A stretch of 64,000 nt of DNA, taken from contig NC_083532.1 in NCBI RefSeq assembly GCF_032362555.1, forward strand, positions 261,001-325,000, written 5' to 3'. Both the position numbers and the translations under genes were made by a program. The DNA is from Amyelois transitella (taxonomy: Eukaryota; Arthropoda; Insecta; Lepidoptera; Pyralidae). Below, one piece after another: positions 1-11,751 of this stretch (position 1 is its first letter; every line of letters starts with the position of its first letter). The notes under the pieces are model-generated. The model was not told the origin of the DNA. It ran no database searches and saw only the letters and a program-made list of their open reading frames with translations.

Positions 1-830
1 AGTCTGTTGGTTCTGTCTACCCCGCAAGGGATATAGACGTGACCATATTTACGTATGTATGTTCAATACAAATTGTGAGTGCATGTTGATATGTCAATCA
101 GTGCCTTCTATTGATATTTAGAATTATTGGTGTCAGCGGTGGGATGCCGATCCACGTCTTTTCAAATAAAACCTACAAATACTAACCTGCCATCTCAGAT
201 ATTTGTAATCGGTGTGGCCCACATACAAACTCTTTGTTGTGAAAGCGTAAGGCTGGACTTCTACATCTGCTCGGGTTATCTGAAAAGAAATATAGAATTA
301 AGCATCGCCTCATTATATTAACTTTGTACCCAGCTATTACAATTGTTATTTCTTTCTTTATTTCCTAATGGTGGTCCACGGCACTAATAAAGAAAGAAAA
401 GGATCACTCTTTCCCTTTCCCATGTATGTTGTAAAAGGCGACTAAGGGATAGGCTTATAAACTAGGGATTCTTCTTTTAGGCGATGGGCTAGCAACCTAT
501 CATTATTTGAATCTCAATTCTATCTTAAAGCCAAATAGCTGAACGTGGCCTATCAGTCTTTTCAAGATGGCTAAAGGCGTGATTTATGTATGTTTAATGT
601 TATTTGTTCTATCTCGTATGATTAAGGTATTAGTTTTCTGTCAGACCAATTTGCCCGCGATTATCTCGCATTACGCTTAACCGATTTTGATACGGTTTTC
701 AAGAAAGCGCTTGTTACCCGTGGGACAAGGTTTGAGAAATTCAACTGACTTAAAAAAAGTAAGAAATCGATTGAAGAGGTTTCTCTGCTTTTAGAAAAGT
801 AAATTTACAACATGGATTTAATATAGTTAC
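1..830. other. NOG1 intron 5 (partial): A fragments and unassigned DNA
   Basis: 3' end of an A repeat at 1-64 and a degraded A copy at 373-594 (plus). Bases 600-830 show no family I know. No further NOG1 exon was found here. Confidence 0.6.
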
Positions 831-3800
831 CTTGTTTATAAAACTAGACTTTCCAACATTGGGGAATCCGCAAATTATGATGGTCCGAGTGTAAGGATCG
901 ATGGACGGCAACCGGGCCAGATGTTGACGGACCTGTTGTAGATAAATACAGATATTAGTTTATGTACTTACACAAAAAAAAAGCAAATTTATTATCATAG
1001 ATAACAAAATACAACTAAGTACATGTAATAAGATAAAAATAAATAGTAAAATTAGATCTATATTTGTAAATTGAAAATGCTGCAGTGTAGTTTGTTCCGC
1101 CGCTTCTTCCACACATGCGCTTCGGTAGCGGTTTTAGATATAATTAGATTTAAGTGATGTGACATCAATAAGTGATACCTTGTATCAAATTTTGAGAATA
1201 AATTTATTCTAATCTAGTAGGTTAAAAAGATATAGTAGAATCAGATCTGGGAGAAAGAATCAACTAAGGGATAGGTTAATTGGAGACGGCCTCTGTGGCG
1301 CAGCGGTAGTGCGCTTGTCTGTGTCACCGGAGGTCTCGGGTTCGAATCCCGGCCAGGGCATGATGCGAAATGAACTTGTTTGTCTACATAAGTATTTATT
1401 ATAAAATATAGTATCGTTGAGTTAGTATCTCGTAACACAAGTTTCAAACTTACTTCGCGGCTAACTCAATCTGTGTAATTTGTCCCGTATATATTTATTT
1501 AAACGTACCGCCGATTTCTTTTTTGTTTATATACTTTTTTATCAGCATTGTGGATTGACTACAAGTTTTACGTCCGAGGTGTCCGTACCGTGTGATTCCC
1601 GGCACCAATACAAAAAGAATAGGACCTCTCCTTCCCATGGATGTCGTTAAAGGCGACTAAGGGAAAGGCTTACAAACTTGGGATTCTTCTTTTACGCGAC
1701 GGACTAGCAACCTGTCACTATTTGAATCTCAATTCTATCATTAAGCCAAATAACTTAATGTGGCCTATTAGTCTTTTCAAGACTGTTACCCGGTAATGGA
1801 TATAGACGTGATTATATGTATGTGTGTCCGCAAACACTGTATGAGTTTATCAAGTTCACCTGCTCCAGATAAGTGAGGTTTGCCGCCTGCCGCTTCATGA
1901 TGGTGGCCATGCGACCCAGAGCCGCTTTCTTGAGCTGCTTGCAGCGGTACAGAGAATCACCATACTTGAGGAGACGCACGTAATCTTTGGCGACGCTGCG
2001 AAAATGTTGTTTGTGTCGGAATTTTTTTTTAGTGACGATGTGCGGTTCCCGACACCAATACAAAAAAAAGAATAGGACCACTCCGTTTCTTTACCGTGGA
2101 TGTCGTAAAAGGCGACTAAGGGTTAAGGCTTACAAACTTGGGATTCTTTTTAAGGCGATGGGCTAGCAACCTGTCACTATTTGAATCTCAATTTTATCTT
2201 GAAGCCAAATAGCTGAACGTGGCCTATCAGTCTTTGGAAGACTGTTGGCTCTGTCTACCCCGCAAGGGATATAGACGTGATTATATGTATGTATATAGAT
2301 TTTTTTAAGTACAAAAGAGCCCTCCTCATTCATAACTCTGTGCTGTATTACAATATTATCTAGTTCCTTTATTGTTTGCCGGTCGACTGGAAGAGAACCC
2401 TTCACGGGATAAGCCTGCCATTGCAAGTGATTCGTTTCTTTTATAACTAAGTATGTACTATTTTCTTGTTACTGTGTAAATTTACATACATACAACACAA
2501 GAGAATCGGTCAAGCCGTTTCGGAGGAGTGCGGGAACGAACATTGTGACACGAGAATTTTATATATATACGACTAGCTGTGCCCGCGACTTCGTCCGCGT
2601 GGAATAGTTATTTTGGGCGTCATTGAAGGATAATTTTCCCCGTTTTTTTTTCACATGTTCCATTATTTCTTCGCTTCTAAAAGCGTGATGTTATATAGCC
2701 CAAAGCCTTCCTCGATCAATGATCTCAATGTAATCAAATCTATTTAGCACAAAAAGAATATTTCAATTCGAACCAGTAGTTCCTGATATTAGGGCGTTCA
2801 AACAAACTCTTCAGCTTTATAATATTAGTATAGATGCACTCACGTGTCAATAAGATGCCTGGCTGTGTTCAACTGGCCGAGACCCAACTTGTAATGGTCT
2901 TTGTCGTACAATACGTTCATCAGGTCCGCGTAGAACGGATGCACATCGTCCAGTTTTGGGAACTCCTGTTGGGCAAAAATTTGTTTAAAATCAATGATAC
3001 TTAAAATTAATGAGAGTTATGAATGTGGATGAAGCGAAGGAAGTATGCAGAGATCGTGGCAAGTGAAAAGAGGTAGTCTCTGCCAACCCCTCCGGGAAAG
3101 AGGCGTGATTTTATGAATGTATTAAAATTAATGATAATACAATCACGTCTATATCGCTGAACGTGGCCATTCAGTCATTTCAAGACTGTTGGCTCTGTCT
3201 GCCCCGCAAGGGATATAGACGTGACCATTTGTATGTATGTATGTATATCCCTGACAGGGGAAAGCAGAGTCAACGGTCTTAAAAAGATTGAACGGCCACG
3301 TTCACCTGTATGACTTAATAACGGAATTGAGAGATTCAAATAGTGACAGGTTGCTAGCCCATCGCCTGAAAGAAGAATCCCAAGTTCATAAGCCTATCCC
3401 TTAGTCGTCTTTTACGATATCCCTGGAAAAGAAATGGAGCGGTCCTATTCTCTTTTTTTTCATTAGTGCCGGAATCGCACGGCAAGAAAGAAGTCAAGAA
3501 AAGTTGTTACAAGTAAACATTACTAAGCAGGGCATAATACCTGTCATCTTGGAAAAATTACGGTTCCTTGTCTACAATAAACACACGCAAACACACAGTG
3601 ACTTGCCGCTTTTTACTGAATTATCTAGTTCCTTTATTGTTTGCCGGTTGATTGGAAGAGATCCCTTCATGGGATAAGTCCGCCGTTGCAAGTGATTTGT
3701 TTCTTTTATAACTATGTACTATTTTATTGTTAATGTGTAAATTTATATGCAATAAAGATATTATAATATTACAAAATTAACGCCGCACAACATTTTCTGC

Positions 3801-6286
3801 TCAACGTTGGAACACAACTGGTATATGTTCCCACGGGAAGAGGTTACACGACCGTCAATAATAAATTGTTTCAATTGAATAAGTGGATGGTAACAGGTCG
3901 AGAACCATTGTTGAATAGGAATGGATGTTATTAGCCAATATAAATAAATAAATAAATATATACGGGACAAATTACACTGATTGAGTTAGCCTCGAAGTAA
4001 GTTCGAGACTTGTGTTACGAGATACTAACTCAACGATACTATATTTTATAATAAATACTTATATAGATAAACATCCAAGACCCAGGCCAATCGGAGAAAG
4101 TTCGTTTCTCATCATGCCCTGGCCGGGATTCGAACCCGGGACCCCTGGTGTCACAGACAAGCGCGCTACCGCTGCGCCACAGAGGCCGTCAAAATATATC
4201 CTACTAATATTATAAGTGCCATGTGGTTCCCGGCACCAGTACAAAAAAGAATAGGAAAGCTCCATCTCTTTCCTATGGATGTCGTAAAAGGCGACTACGG
4301 GATAGGCTTACATACTTGGGATTCTTTTTTCAAGGCGATGTGCTAGCAACCTGTCACTATTTGAATCTCAATTCTATCATTAAGCCAAATAGTTGAGCGT
4401 GGCCTATCAGTCTTTTCAAGACTGTTGGCTCTGTCCCCACAAGGGATATAGACATGACCATATGTATGTATGTCATCCTGGAACAAAAAGGAATGTTCCC
4501 GCGGGATCGTTTATGAACGACTATGTTCCGGGCTACACCACGAGAAAAACTATTTGCTTGAAATATAATTATTGTTAAACTGGCATCTTTGTTTTTAAGA
4601 TAGTGTAGTGAATGACACTTATAGGACTCCCGATAATTGGGTTATTGTGCATACAAATTTGCAGGACAATAATAACTAAAACAATAATAAAGATAGCCAA
4701 TTAGTATTAGAAGTACTGAGAAGGTCACAAGTAGGTCATAGCTTCTATCTAGAAAAAATACTATTTTCCTAGGATCTGCGCTATACAACAATGTGCATGA
4801 GTGAAGCTGCGGGCAACGGCTAGTAATATATATTTTACATACATACATATAATGACGTCTATATCCCTTGCGGGGTAGACAGAGCCAACAGTCTTTAAAA
4901 ACTGATAAGCCACGTTCAGCTGTTTGACTAAATGATAGAATTGAGATTCAAATAGTGACAGGTATTCAAGTAGTGACAGGACTAATATAGACATTATCTT
5001 GACTTTATCCCTTACATAGCAGAGAGAGCCACATACATACATAAAATCAAGCCTCTTTCCTGGAGGGGCCAGAGGTAGCCAGAGACTACATCTTTCCACT
5101 TGCCACAATCCCTGCATACTACTTTCGCTTGATTTACAATCACAAGTCTCTTCTTGCAACCACATCAGCCCTTTTTATGATCCAACAGTCTCTAAGGATA
5201 ATTTGTCTCTTCATGATGATTACATGTGCCGTGTGGTTCCCGGCACCAATAAAAAAAAATGGGACCACTCCATCTCATTCTTATGGATGTCGAAAAAGGC
5301 GACTAAGGGAAAGGCTTATAAACTTGGTATTCAATGGGCTAGCAACCTGTCACTATTTGAATCTCAATTCTATTATTTAGCCAAATAGCTAAAGGTGGTC
5401 TTTCAACAGTCTTGAAGACTGTTGGCTCTGTCAATCCTGGAAGGGATACAGATGTGATCATATGTATGTATGTATGATGATTACATTTATTTGCAATAAA
5501 GTTTTAAATATATAAACATGAACTGATGATGAAAATCTTTGTTATTGAAGATACTTTTCAACATAATAGACAATCAATAACTCAACACCTACATACATCT
5601 TTGTCTTGCAAAGTAGGAAGAGAATATTATCTGTTTTTTCTTCTAAAATGAATAAATATATTGAGGATCTCGTTTACCTGGCTGGCTCATGACGGAACAG
5701 AGATACACAAATTTCAAACAACCAACATTTATGTAAAACTAAATGTTTAAGTACAGTACAATTTGCACAGTAACTTCTGTTGGGTGCTCTATAAATAGAG
5801 TAGTTACTTAGCAACGTGATGAACTCCTTTTGAGAAAATCAATAAAGTCTGATTCAGACGCCATCTATAAATCTTTCACAATTTTATGTAAATTTTATCT
5901 TAGTTAGATCTTTTTTTTATAAAATGTATATTAATAAAAATTGTATTGGAATGAAATTGTGTGATAATTAAAGCGAATAAACAGATAAATACCTGTATAA
6001 TCCGAGATAACCTGTCGTGGAAATTCTGTTGTGTAAATTTCACTTTTCTTATATAAAACGCACGTATTCTTGATATTTTGTAGTGTTTGTGCACTACTGT
6101 CGGTGTCTTCCTTTGAGTTTTAGACAATATTATATCAATAAAGTCCTGAAAACGAAAATAATACACGATATTTATAAGGGTCATAATTCGATGCAATACT
6201 CGTATTTCGGAGTATGATAATTAGTTAAAAATTAATACCTTGGCCGTAGGCACTACGGCTATTTTCTTAAAGTTGTATAAACTCAT
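831..6286 (-). CDS. GTPBP4: NOG1/GTPBP4 nucleolar GTPase, 5' part (exons 1-5)
   Basis: Nucleolar GTP-binding protein 1, a GTPase of 60S ribosomal subunit biogenesis (family knowledge). Exons read on the minus strand: 6286-6239 (ATG, 16 codons starting MSLYNFKK), 6145-5993, 2965-2844, 1995-1860 and 932-831. All have GT-AG borders and compatible phases (0, 0, 2, 0, 0). The 187 visible residues hold the N-terminal NOG1 domain, including [15 protein letters not shown] and [14 protein letters not shown], then [10 protein letters not shown] and the G1/P-loop GFPNVGKSS just before the last visible donor. The remaining G motifs and the C-terminal half lie beyond the left edge. The gene is divergent from the presequence protease. 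Its introns are almost wholly repeats: a Helitron-like element starts 9 nt after the exon-3 donor and an A-repeat tail lies about 35 nt after the exon-4 donor. Identity is sure; the start is likely because the family begins at a similar place. Confidence 0.93.
933..1859. other. NOG1 intron 4
   Basis: Besides the B SINE: an E-type LINE 3' end at 1075-1217 (CTGCAGTGTAGTTTGTTCCG ... AATAAATTTATTCTA) and an A repeat at 1585-1827 whose TATG tail ends about 33 nt from the exon-4 border. Confidence 0.7.
1282..1501 (+). mobile_element. B SINE (tRNA-derived), near full length
   Basis: Pol III promoter boxes GTGGCGCAGCGGTAG (A) and GGTTCGAATCC (B) are in the tRNA-like head. The body contains AGTATCGTTGAGTTAGTAT, and the element ends GTCCCGTATATATTTATTT. 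NOG1 intron 4. It lacks the GGCCTGGGTCTTGGATG part of the consensus. Confidence 0.88.
1996..2843. other. NOG1 intron 3
   Basis: A full A repeat (2032-2293, plus) starts about 36 nt from the exon-4 acceptor. A D fragment follows (2348-2500, TTATCTAGTTCCTTTATTGT), then the Helitron-like copy. Almost no unique sequence. Confidence 0.7.
2573..2834 (-). mobile_element. C repeat: Helitron-like, against the NOG1 exon-3 donor
   Basis: Read on the minus strand it begins TCTATACTAATATTATAAAG. It ends with a short GC stem (CGCGGACGAAGTCGCG, one bulge), a few bases and CTAG, inserted between A and T. These are Helitron end rules. Its 5' end lies only 9 nt past the exon-3 donor GTGAGTGCA. Confidence 0.78.
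3150..3484. repeat. Tail-to-tail pair of A repeats
   Basis: A 5'-truncated plus copy (3150-3242) joins a nearly full minus copy (3243-3484) through their (TATG)n/(CATA)n tails. It lies in NOG1 intron 2. Confidence 0.8.
3943..4190 (-). mobile_element. B SINE, full length
   Basis: Minus-strand copy with both promoter boxes and an (AAAT)n tail at its 3' end (3943-3960). NOG1 intron 2. It directly precedes an A repeat beginning at 4216. Confidence 0.9.
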
Positions 6287-7125
6287 TTTGTATTATTTTA
6301 ACACCTTTTTACAGTATGATAAATAATTTATGTGCATACATCACGTAAACACGTGTTTGAAAAGAATGACACAAGAAAGAAATCTGCCAATGTCATATTA
6401 TTCAAGGAACATGATAAAAAATCAAAATGCAAGGAAACGGTGTTTAAACGTTTCTCATAAATCGATCGATACACTATTAATAATAAATTCATATAGCCAT
6501 TTTCATGTTTAAAATTCATATATGGCCGTTCCTTTGGATCGAAATATTGGGCGTTATATATAAGTATATATAGAGCAATATAATCACTACGTTTAAACCA
6601 GAAATCGTATTACGTAAATATCTACATACACCACGCCTCTTTTCCGGAGGGGTAGGCAGAGACCCACAGATTTAAAAACATAACACATATTTATATGCCT
6701 GAGGAAGAGACCACATCTTTCAGAAATTGTGTTTGGTATATTTAGTAGATATATATGTAGAGTTAGCTGGTGCTAAGTGATTTTGCGGCTTTATCAAAGG
6801 ATCAAGGATGCCCCAAAATTCCCGCGGGATTTTTCGTATTACATGGTCATAGCCACGCACTAAGAGTAAAAATACTGCCATTTTTTTCAGTAATTCCATT
6901 TATTTATTCTGGCAACTTTGCTAGCGTACCGAACGATACTGTCAATGTCAAAAATTATGTGTCAATTTTCCCGTGTCGTGAGCCCATAAACATCTGCGAG
7001 GTTATTTTAATTGAACTTTTATAAAAATATGCCGGAAAACTAACAGATCGACAATCGAAATAGTAAACGCTTGAAGTGGTTGAATATCAAATATTTTAAG
7101 GAATTTAGATTCAATTTTTATCCAA
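6287..7125. other. NOG1-PITRM1 intergenic region
   Basis: It should contain both divergent promoters. A worn G fragment lies at about 6630-6735. The rest is AT-rich with no certain core element. A chance 84-codon frame at 6770-7024 is not supported. Confidence 0.5.
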
Positions 7126-7564
7126 GTAAGTAATAAAAATTGCATCATATTTGTCATTTGTTTCCGTAGGTGAACCATAGAAAAATTTATACTAATTTAT
7201 TCTGTTAAACAAAATACATTTTGGTATAACAGTTGGAAAACTTAATTTATGATTAATTACTAAACTTAGATTTATCATAAAATTTCAACCCTATTTTTTG
7301 GCGACCAAATCTTTTCTTGCTCTCCAAAAAAATCTTTGAACTACCTACTTCTTGGACCTTTTGTATAAATTGCAACTTATTCTAATTAGTTCCCATCGAA
7401 GGAATTAGCATAAAATTTTAAATTATTCCTTGCTTTATAATTACTTAAATTTCCCATAGAATAATAAATGGACCTTGATTTTGACTTTAAAATCATTTCA
7501 TTAGTTGAATTTGGGATACACTAGTGAGAATTATTAAAACAGTGAGTGCTATGTGTCCTTGCAG
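7126..7564 (+). other. Putative 5' UTR intron of PITRM1
   Basis: GTAAGTAATA at 7126 is a strong donor, and a pyrimidine-containing acceptor ending in TTGCAG closes at 7564, just upstream of the PITRM1 start codon. The stretch is AT-rich and has no recognised repeat. This is inferred from splice consensus only; the upstream exon would lie between about 7030 and 7125. Confidence 0.4.
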
Positions 7565-7591
7565 GATAAGTGTGGCAATAAAAGCTGAAAA

Positions 7592-10500
7592 ATGTACGCA
7601 AGATTCCCCAAACACGGATGGAAACACTTCCGGACACGGTTCTCGTCCCAAAATGCTAGTCCATATAGCAATGGGATTTTAAAAAAGAAAGAAGCAGTCT
7701 CCAGGCCCGTTCAACAAGGAAAAGTGCTCCATGGCTTCCTCTGTTCTGAAGTCGAGTTTATTAAAGAATACAACATGACAGCGTACTTCTTAACTCATGA
7801 GAAAACTAAAACAGAATACTTGCATTTAGAAAGAGAAGATGCTAATAACGTATTTTCTGTAGGCTTCCGGACCACCCCCTTGGACTCCATGGGAACTCCA
7901 CATATCCTGGAACATACAGTGTTGTGCGGTTCAGAGAAATATCCTGTCCGTGATCCGTTTTTCAAAATGCTGAATCGGTCTTTAGCAACTTTTATGAACG
8001 CTTTGACGGGCCCAGATTATACGTTCTACCCGTTTTCGTCTCAGAATGAAGTGGATTATAGGAATCTGCAAAAAGTTTATTTGGATGCTGTTTTCAAACC
8101 AAACTTGTCTAGAATGGACTTTCTTCAAGAAGGCTGGAGACTGGAGCATACAAAATTAGAGGATAAGAAGTCTGATCTAATGTTTAAGGGAGTAGTGTAC
8201 AATGAAATGAAAGGAGCATTTTCTGAAACAAATTCCCTGTTTGGACAAAAGTTTATTAACACTATCTTACCAAAAGGCACTTATGGCTACGTCTCAGGAG
8301 GTGACCCATTGCACATTCCAGAATTGACACATGAGCATTTAAAGAAATTCCATGCTACGCACTACCACCCCAGTAACGCTAGAATCTATTCATACGGTAA
8401 CTTCCCTCTAGAAGCTAATCTAAAATTTGTAAATGAGGCATATTTAAGCAAATACACTTATTTAGATCCCAAAAACACTATAGTAGCAAAACAAGAGAGA
8501 TGGAAGATGCCAAAAAAGGCAGAAATTTCTTGCAGGGTTGACCAGTTTGGTGGCCCAATAGAAAAACAGAACCAAATAGCTATAGGTCTTGTCATGTCTG
8601 ATTTAACAGACATCTATGAGACATTCATGCTTTCAGCATTAGCTGAACTTATGATCCTAGGCCCAAATTCAGCTTTTTATAAAAGCCTGATAGAGAAAAA
8701 CATTTCAGGAGGATACAATGGGCTAACTGGTTATGATAATCAAATTAGAGATACATTGTTTGTGGTGGGACTAAAAGATGTTGAGACTAACAAATTTGAG
8801 ATGGTAGAAAACATTTTTGGTAAAACGATTGAGGAGATATTCGAAAAGGGCTTCGAGAAAGATCATATTGAAAGTGTGCTTCATGGATTTGAGCTTTCCA
8901 TCAAACACCAATCGCCAAAATTCGGATTGAATGTACTTTTCAATTTAATGTCCCTTTGGAACCACAACGGGCCAATATTGGGCGCTCTAAAAGTAAATGA
9001 TCTGCTCACTAGGCTAAAACAGGACTTGATGAACCCAGCTTATGTTAAAGACGCCATAGAAAAACATTTTATTTTAAATAATCACAAACTTACAATGACA
9101 ATGACGCCTGATCCCAAATTCGATGATATTTTCACTGATGCTGAAGCAAAGCTTCTAAAGTCTAAGACTAAAGCTTTAACTGAAGAAGATAGAGAAAGGA
9201 TATATAAAGAAGGAATAGAGCTGTCTAAAGCACAAAAGAAAGAAGAGAATTTAGATGTACTGCCATGTCTAAAATTAGAAGAGATTGCTCTTACTAAAAC
9301 TGCGCCGCCTCTGAAACACACAGTATCGGGCACTATTCCATTACAAATGTGCGAATCTAATACAAATGGTGTCACATATTTCAAAGGAGTATTAGGCACA
9401 GAAAGCCTTAATGAAACTCAAAGACCTTTGCTACCATTTTTCAACTACATTTTAGGCAAATTCGATACGAAGAAGTACAACTATAGAGATTTCGATAAAT
9501 ACGTCAGTAAAACTACGTCGGGATTGGCCGTTCTTACTCACGTCACCCAGCATATTGACGAGAAAGACGCTTACGAACAGGGAATAGTCATTGACAGTCA
9601 TTGTCTCGACGAAAATCTCCCGAAAATGTTGGATATCTGGCGTCAGATCTTCGATAAGCCTAATTTCCAAAACACCGAAAGAATGTCGATGCTTTTAACG
9701 AACTATTGCTCGTCACTATCAAATGGTGTTGTTGATAGCGGTCACACGTACGCGATGCAAGCTGCTAGGTCGCTTGTGTCTGCTGTAGACGAATGCAGAG
9801 AAAACCTCCTTGGTATCCATCACGTGATTAAAATGCAGTCAATACAAAAGAATAACATATCTGAAATCCAAAGTACTATAGATGAAATAGCTGAAGAAGT
9901 TCTCAAAGGTTCTAATTTACGTGCTGCATTCCACTATTGTAATACAAATAAGGATATAGAAAAAGAGGTCGACGCGTTTTGCAAGGATCTATGCGAAGAC
10001 GAAGGGAACGATTTGAATCGTATTAATTGGACAGATTGTAAACCTATGCCAAAAGAGAATCGCGGCTTGCAGATCGCAATGAATATACCAGTAAATTTCT
10101 GCGCTAAAGTTGTACCAACAGTATCTTATACTGATCCAGATTTCGCTAAGTTGAGGGTACTTTCACGTCTATTAACTTCCAAATATCTTCATCCTATAGT
10201 TCGGGAACAAAATGGGGCGTACGGTGGAGGGGCGTCGCTGTCTATCGACGGGAATTTCAACTTTTATTCATATAGAGATCCAAATACGCGATTAACTTTA
10301 GACATTTACGATAACGCGTCCAATTGGCTAGCTAATAACACCAAAATCATCGACGACCAAAACCTATTCGAATCGAAATTATCCATTTTGCAGCAAATGG
10401 ACCAACCGGTAGCAGAATACATGAAAGGAATTGATCTATTTTTAAACGGACTCTCGTATGATATTTGGAAGACTCAGCGTGAAAGAGTATTAGCTGTTAA

Positions 10501-10642
10501 AAAGGATGATTTAGTTGAAGTCTGTGTAAAATATTTACGCCCAGATAAATGGTCGGGGAAGTGCGTTATTGGGGACATTGATATTAACGTCTTGAAGAAA
10601 GGAGATGAAGTTTGGAGCAGAATCAGTGGCCCTCAGCAATAG
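7592..10642 (+). CDS. PITRM1: Presequence protease, mitochondrial (M16C metallopeptidase)
   Basis: Zinc metalloprotease of the mitochondrial matrix that degrades cleaved targeting peptides and other unfolded peptides. The frame gives 1016 residues, the usual length. The N terminus (about residues 1-40) is rich in Arg/Lys/Ser and lacks acidic residues, as expected for a targeting presequence. The inverted zinc motif HILEH is at 104-108 (ligands H104, H108; catalytic E107), with the distal glutamate in VVYNEMKGAF (E205). The C-terminal half has the M16C Arg/Tyr pair in REQNGAYGGG (R871, Y877). The coding region has no intron. A 5' UTR intron is likely: donor CCAA/GTAAGT at 7126 and acceptor TTGCAG ending at 7564, 27 nt before the ATG. 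AATAAATAAATAA lies about 115 nt after the stop. All key residues are present, so it should be active. Confidence 0.96.
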   Translation: MYARFPKHGWKHFRTRFSSQNASPYSNGILKKKEAVSRPVQQGKVLHGFLCSEVEFIKEYNMTAYFLTHEKTKTEYLHLEREDANNVFSVGFRTTPLDSMGTPHILEHTVLCGSEKYPVRDPFFKMLNRSLATFMNALTGPDYTFYPFSSQNEVDYRNLQKVYLDAVFKPNLSRMDFLQEGWRLEHTKLEDKKSDLMFKGVVYNEMKGAFSETNSLFGQKFINTILPKGTYGYVSGGDPLHIPELTHEHLKKFHATHYHPSNARIYSYGNFPLEANLKFVNEAYLSKYTYLDPKNTIVAKQERWKMPKKAEISCRVDQFGGPIEKQNQIAIGLVMSDLTDIYETFMLSALAELMILGPNSAFYKSLIEKNISGGYNGLTGYDNQIRDTLFVVGLKDVETNKFEMVENIFGKTIEEIFEKGFEKDHIESVLHGFELSIKHQSPKFGLNVLFNLMSLWNHNGPILGALKVNDLLTRLKQDLMNPAYVKDAIEKHFILNNHKLTMTMTPDPKFDDIFTDAEAKLLKSKTKALTEEDRERIYKEGIELSKAQKKEENLDVLPCLKLEEIALTKTAPPLKHTVSGTIPLQMCESNTNGVTYFKGVLGTESLNETQRPLLPFFNYILGKFDTKKYNYRDFDKYVSKTTSGLAVLTHVTQHIDEKDAYEQGIVIDSHCLDENLPKMLDIWRQIFDKPNFQNTERMSMLLTNYCSSLSNGVVDSGHTYAMQAARSLVSAVDECRENLLGIHHVIKMQSIQKNNISEIQSTIDEIAEEVLKGSNLRAAFHYCNTNKDIEKEVDAFCKDLCEDEGNDLNRINWTDCKPMPKENRGLQIAMNIPVNFCAKVVPTVSYTDPDFAKLRVLSRLLTSKYLHPIVREQNGAYGGGASLSIDGNFNFYSYRDPNTRLTLDIYDNASNWLANNTKIIDDQNLFESKLSILQQMDQPVAEYMKGIDLFLNGLSYDIWKTQRERVLAVKKDDLVEVCVKYLRPDKWSGKCVIGDIDINVLKKGDEVWSRISGPQQ

Positions 10643-11751
10643 ACAACTGTGATACAAAATTTAACTTTTTAGACGGAGCATTTAATTTTAAAACGCGGGT
10701 AGTGCGAAAGATAATGTAACATCAGAATAGTTAATTTTGTCTCAAATGAAGAAAAATAAATAAATAAGGGAATATCTGTGAAGATATCCGAGTTAATAAG
10801 AAATTGATCTGTTGCAATACTGAGAGTTTGTGGTACATTTATTAGACGAGAAAAAAGGCGGTCGTGCGCTTAGAATATAAAAATTTTTATCAAAAGAGTT
10901 ATCGAGATATGATCACGAGCAAGTATAGAATATGTTAATTCACTAAAGTGAAACTTTAATTATATTCGTTGAATAAATAACCTTTTGCAAAGCAGTAGCT
11001 TTCTTCAAAAGTAGGTCATAGCTCTTTCTCGGAAAGGTAGGCAGAGGCTTCATATTGCTTGTAAAATTAATCGCTGTAAAATCGCCAAAAGCGGAGCTAA
11101 TGAAAACTAAAGACAAAAGCACAATTTTGTCATAATAAGCACAAGTTTGAGTTGGTTCTATTCCAAAATTCAGAAAGGGGACTTACAACACAAACATGCG
11201 TATAATTTTTACCCGCCTGCCTATGCCAGTATAAATGGTTCTAGGTAGAATGGCTCTAGCTTCGTGGTAGCGTGGGGCGAAGCCTCATTAAAATGCTCTT
11301 GGCAATACTTATTTATTTGATGTAGAAAGTCTAGTATGTTAATAAAGAAAACTTATATCTCACCATTTGTTTTATTCAGAAAATTAATTTCAACTTTCTT
11401 ACGATTTAGAGGCAGGAACACTATATCAATGCGCCAAACAGGCTGTCTGCCAAACAGTGAGATGGCCACTTAACTCGATAATGAGGAAATGCCTGAATGA
11501 AGGAGTATTTGTTATGTTAACAAGAACATTACAAGACAAATTGAGATTCTTCATTTAGACGATGGGCTTTCAGAAGAGAAGTCTTTCACTATTTGAATCG
11601 CAATTCCATCATTAAGCCGTGGCCTTTCAGTCTTTTCAAGACTGTTGGCTTTGTTTCCCGTTCAAGGGATATAGACGTGGCTATATGTATGCATGTACAA
11701 GGCATTGTTTTATTAAACTGGGAATGATTTTCTTTTTACAGAACTTGCCCA
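10643..11751. other. PITRM1-METTL25 intergenic region
   Basis: PITRM1 3' UTR with AATAAATAAATAA near 10756, unassigned AT-rich DNA, then a 5'-truncated A repeat (11545-11697). Its tail ends about 45 nt before the acceptor that closes at 11741. Confidence 0.55.

Larger units (their letters stand above)
2966..5992. other. NOG1 intron 2
   Basis: G LINE tail (3011-3118), the tail-to-tail A pair, a D fragment (3617-3745), a B SINE, and A repeats at 4216-4473 (+), 4838-4970 (-) and 5226-5475 (+). Bases 5480-5990 are AT-rich and unassigned. Confidence 0.65.

Noticed and set aside
6770-7024. 84-codon frame between NOG1 and PITRM1
   Set aside because: No family features and a non-ATG start; the region is more likely promoter and 5' UTR.
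7592-10642. PITRM1 as a processed retrogene because it lacks coding introns
   Set aside because: No poly-A tract or flanking duplication is seen, all catalytic residues are intact, and upstream splice signals suggest a normal 5' UTR intron.
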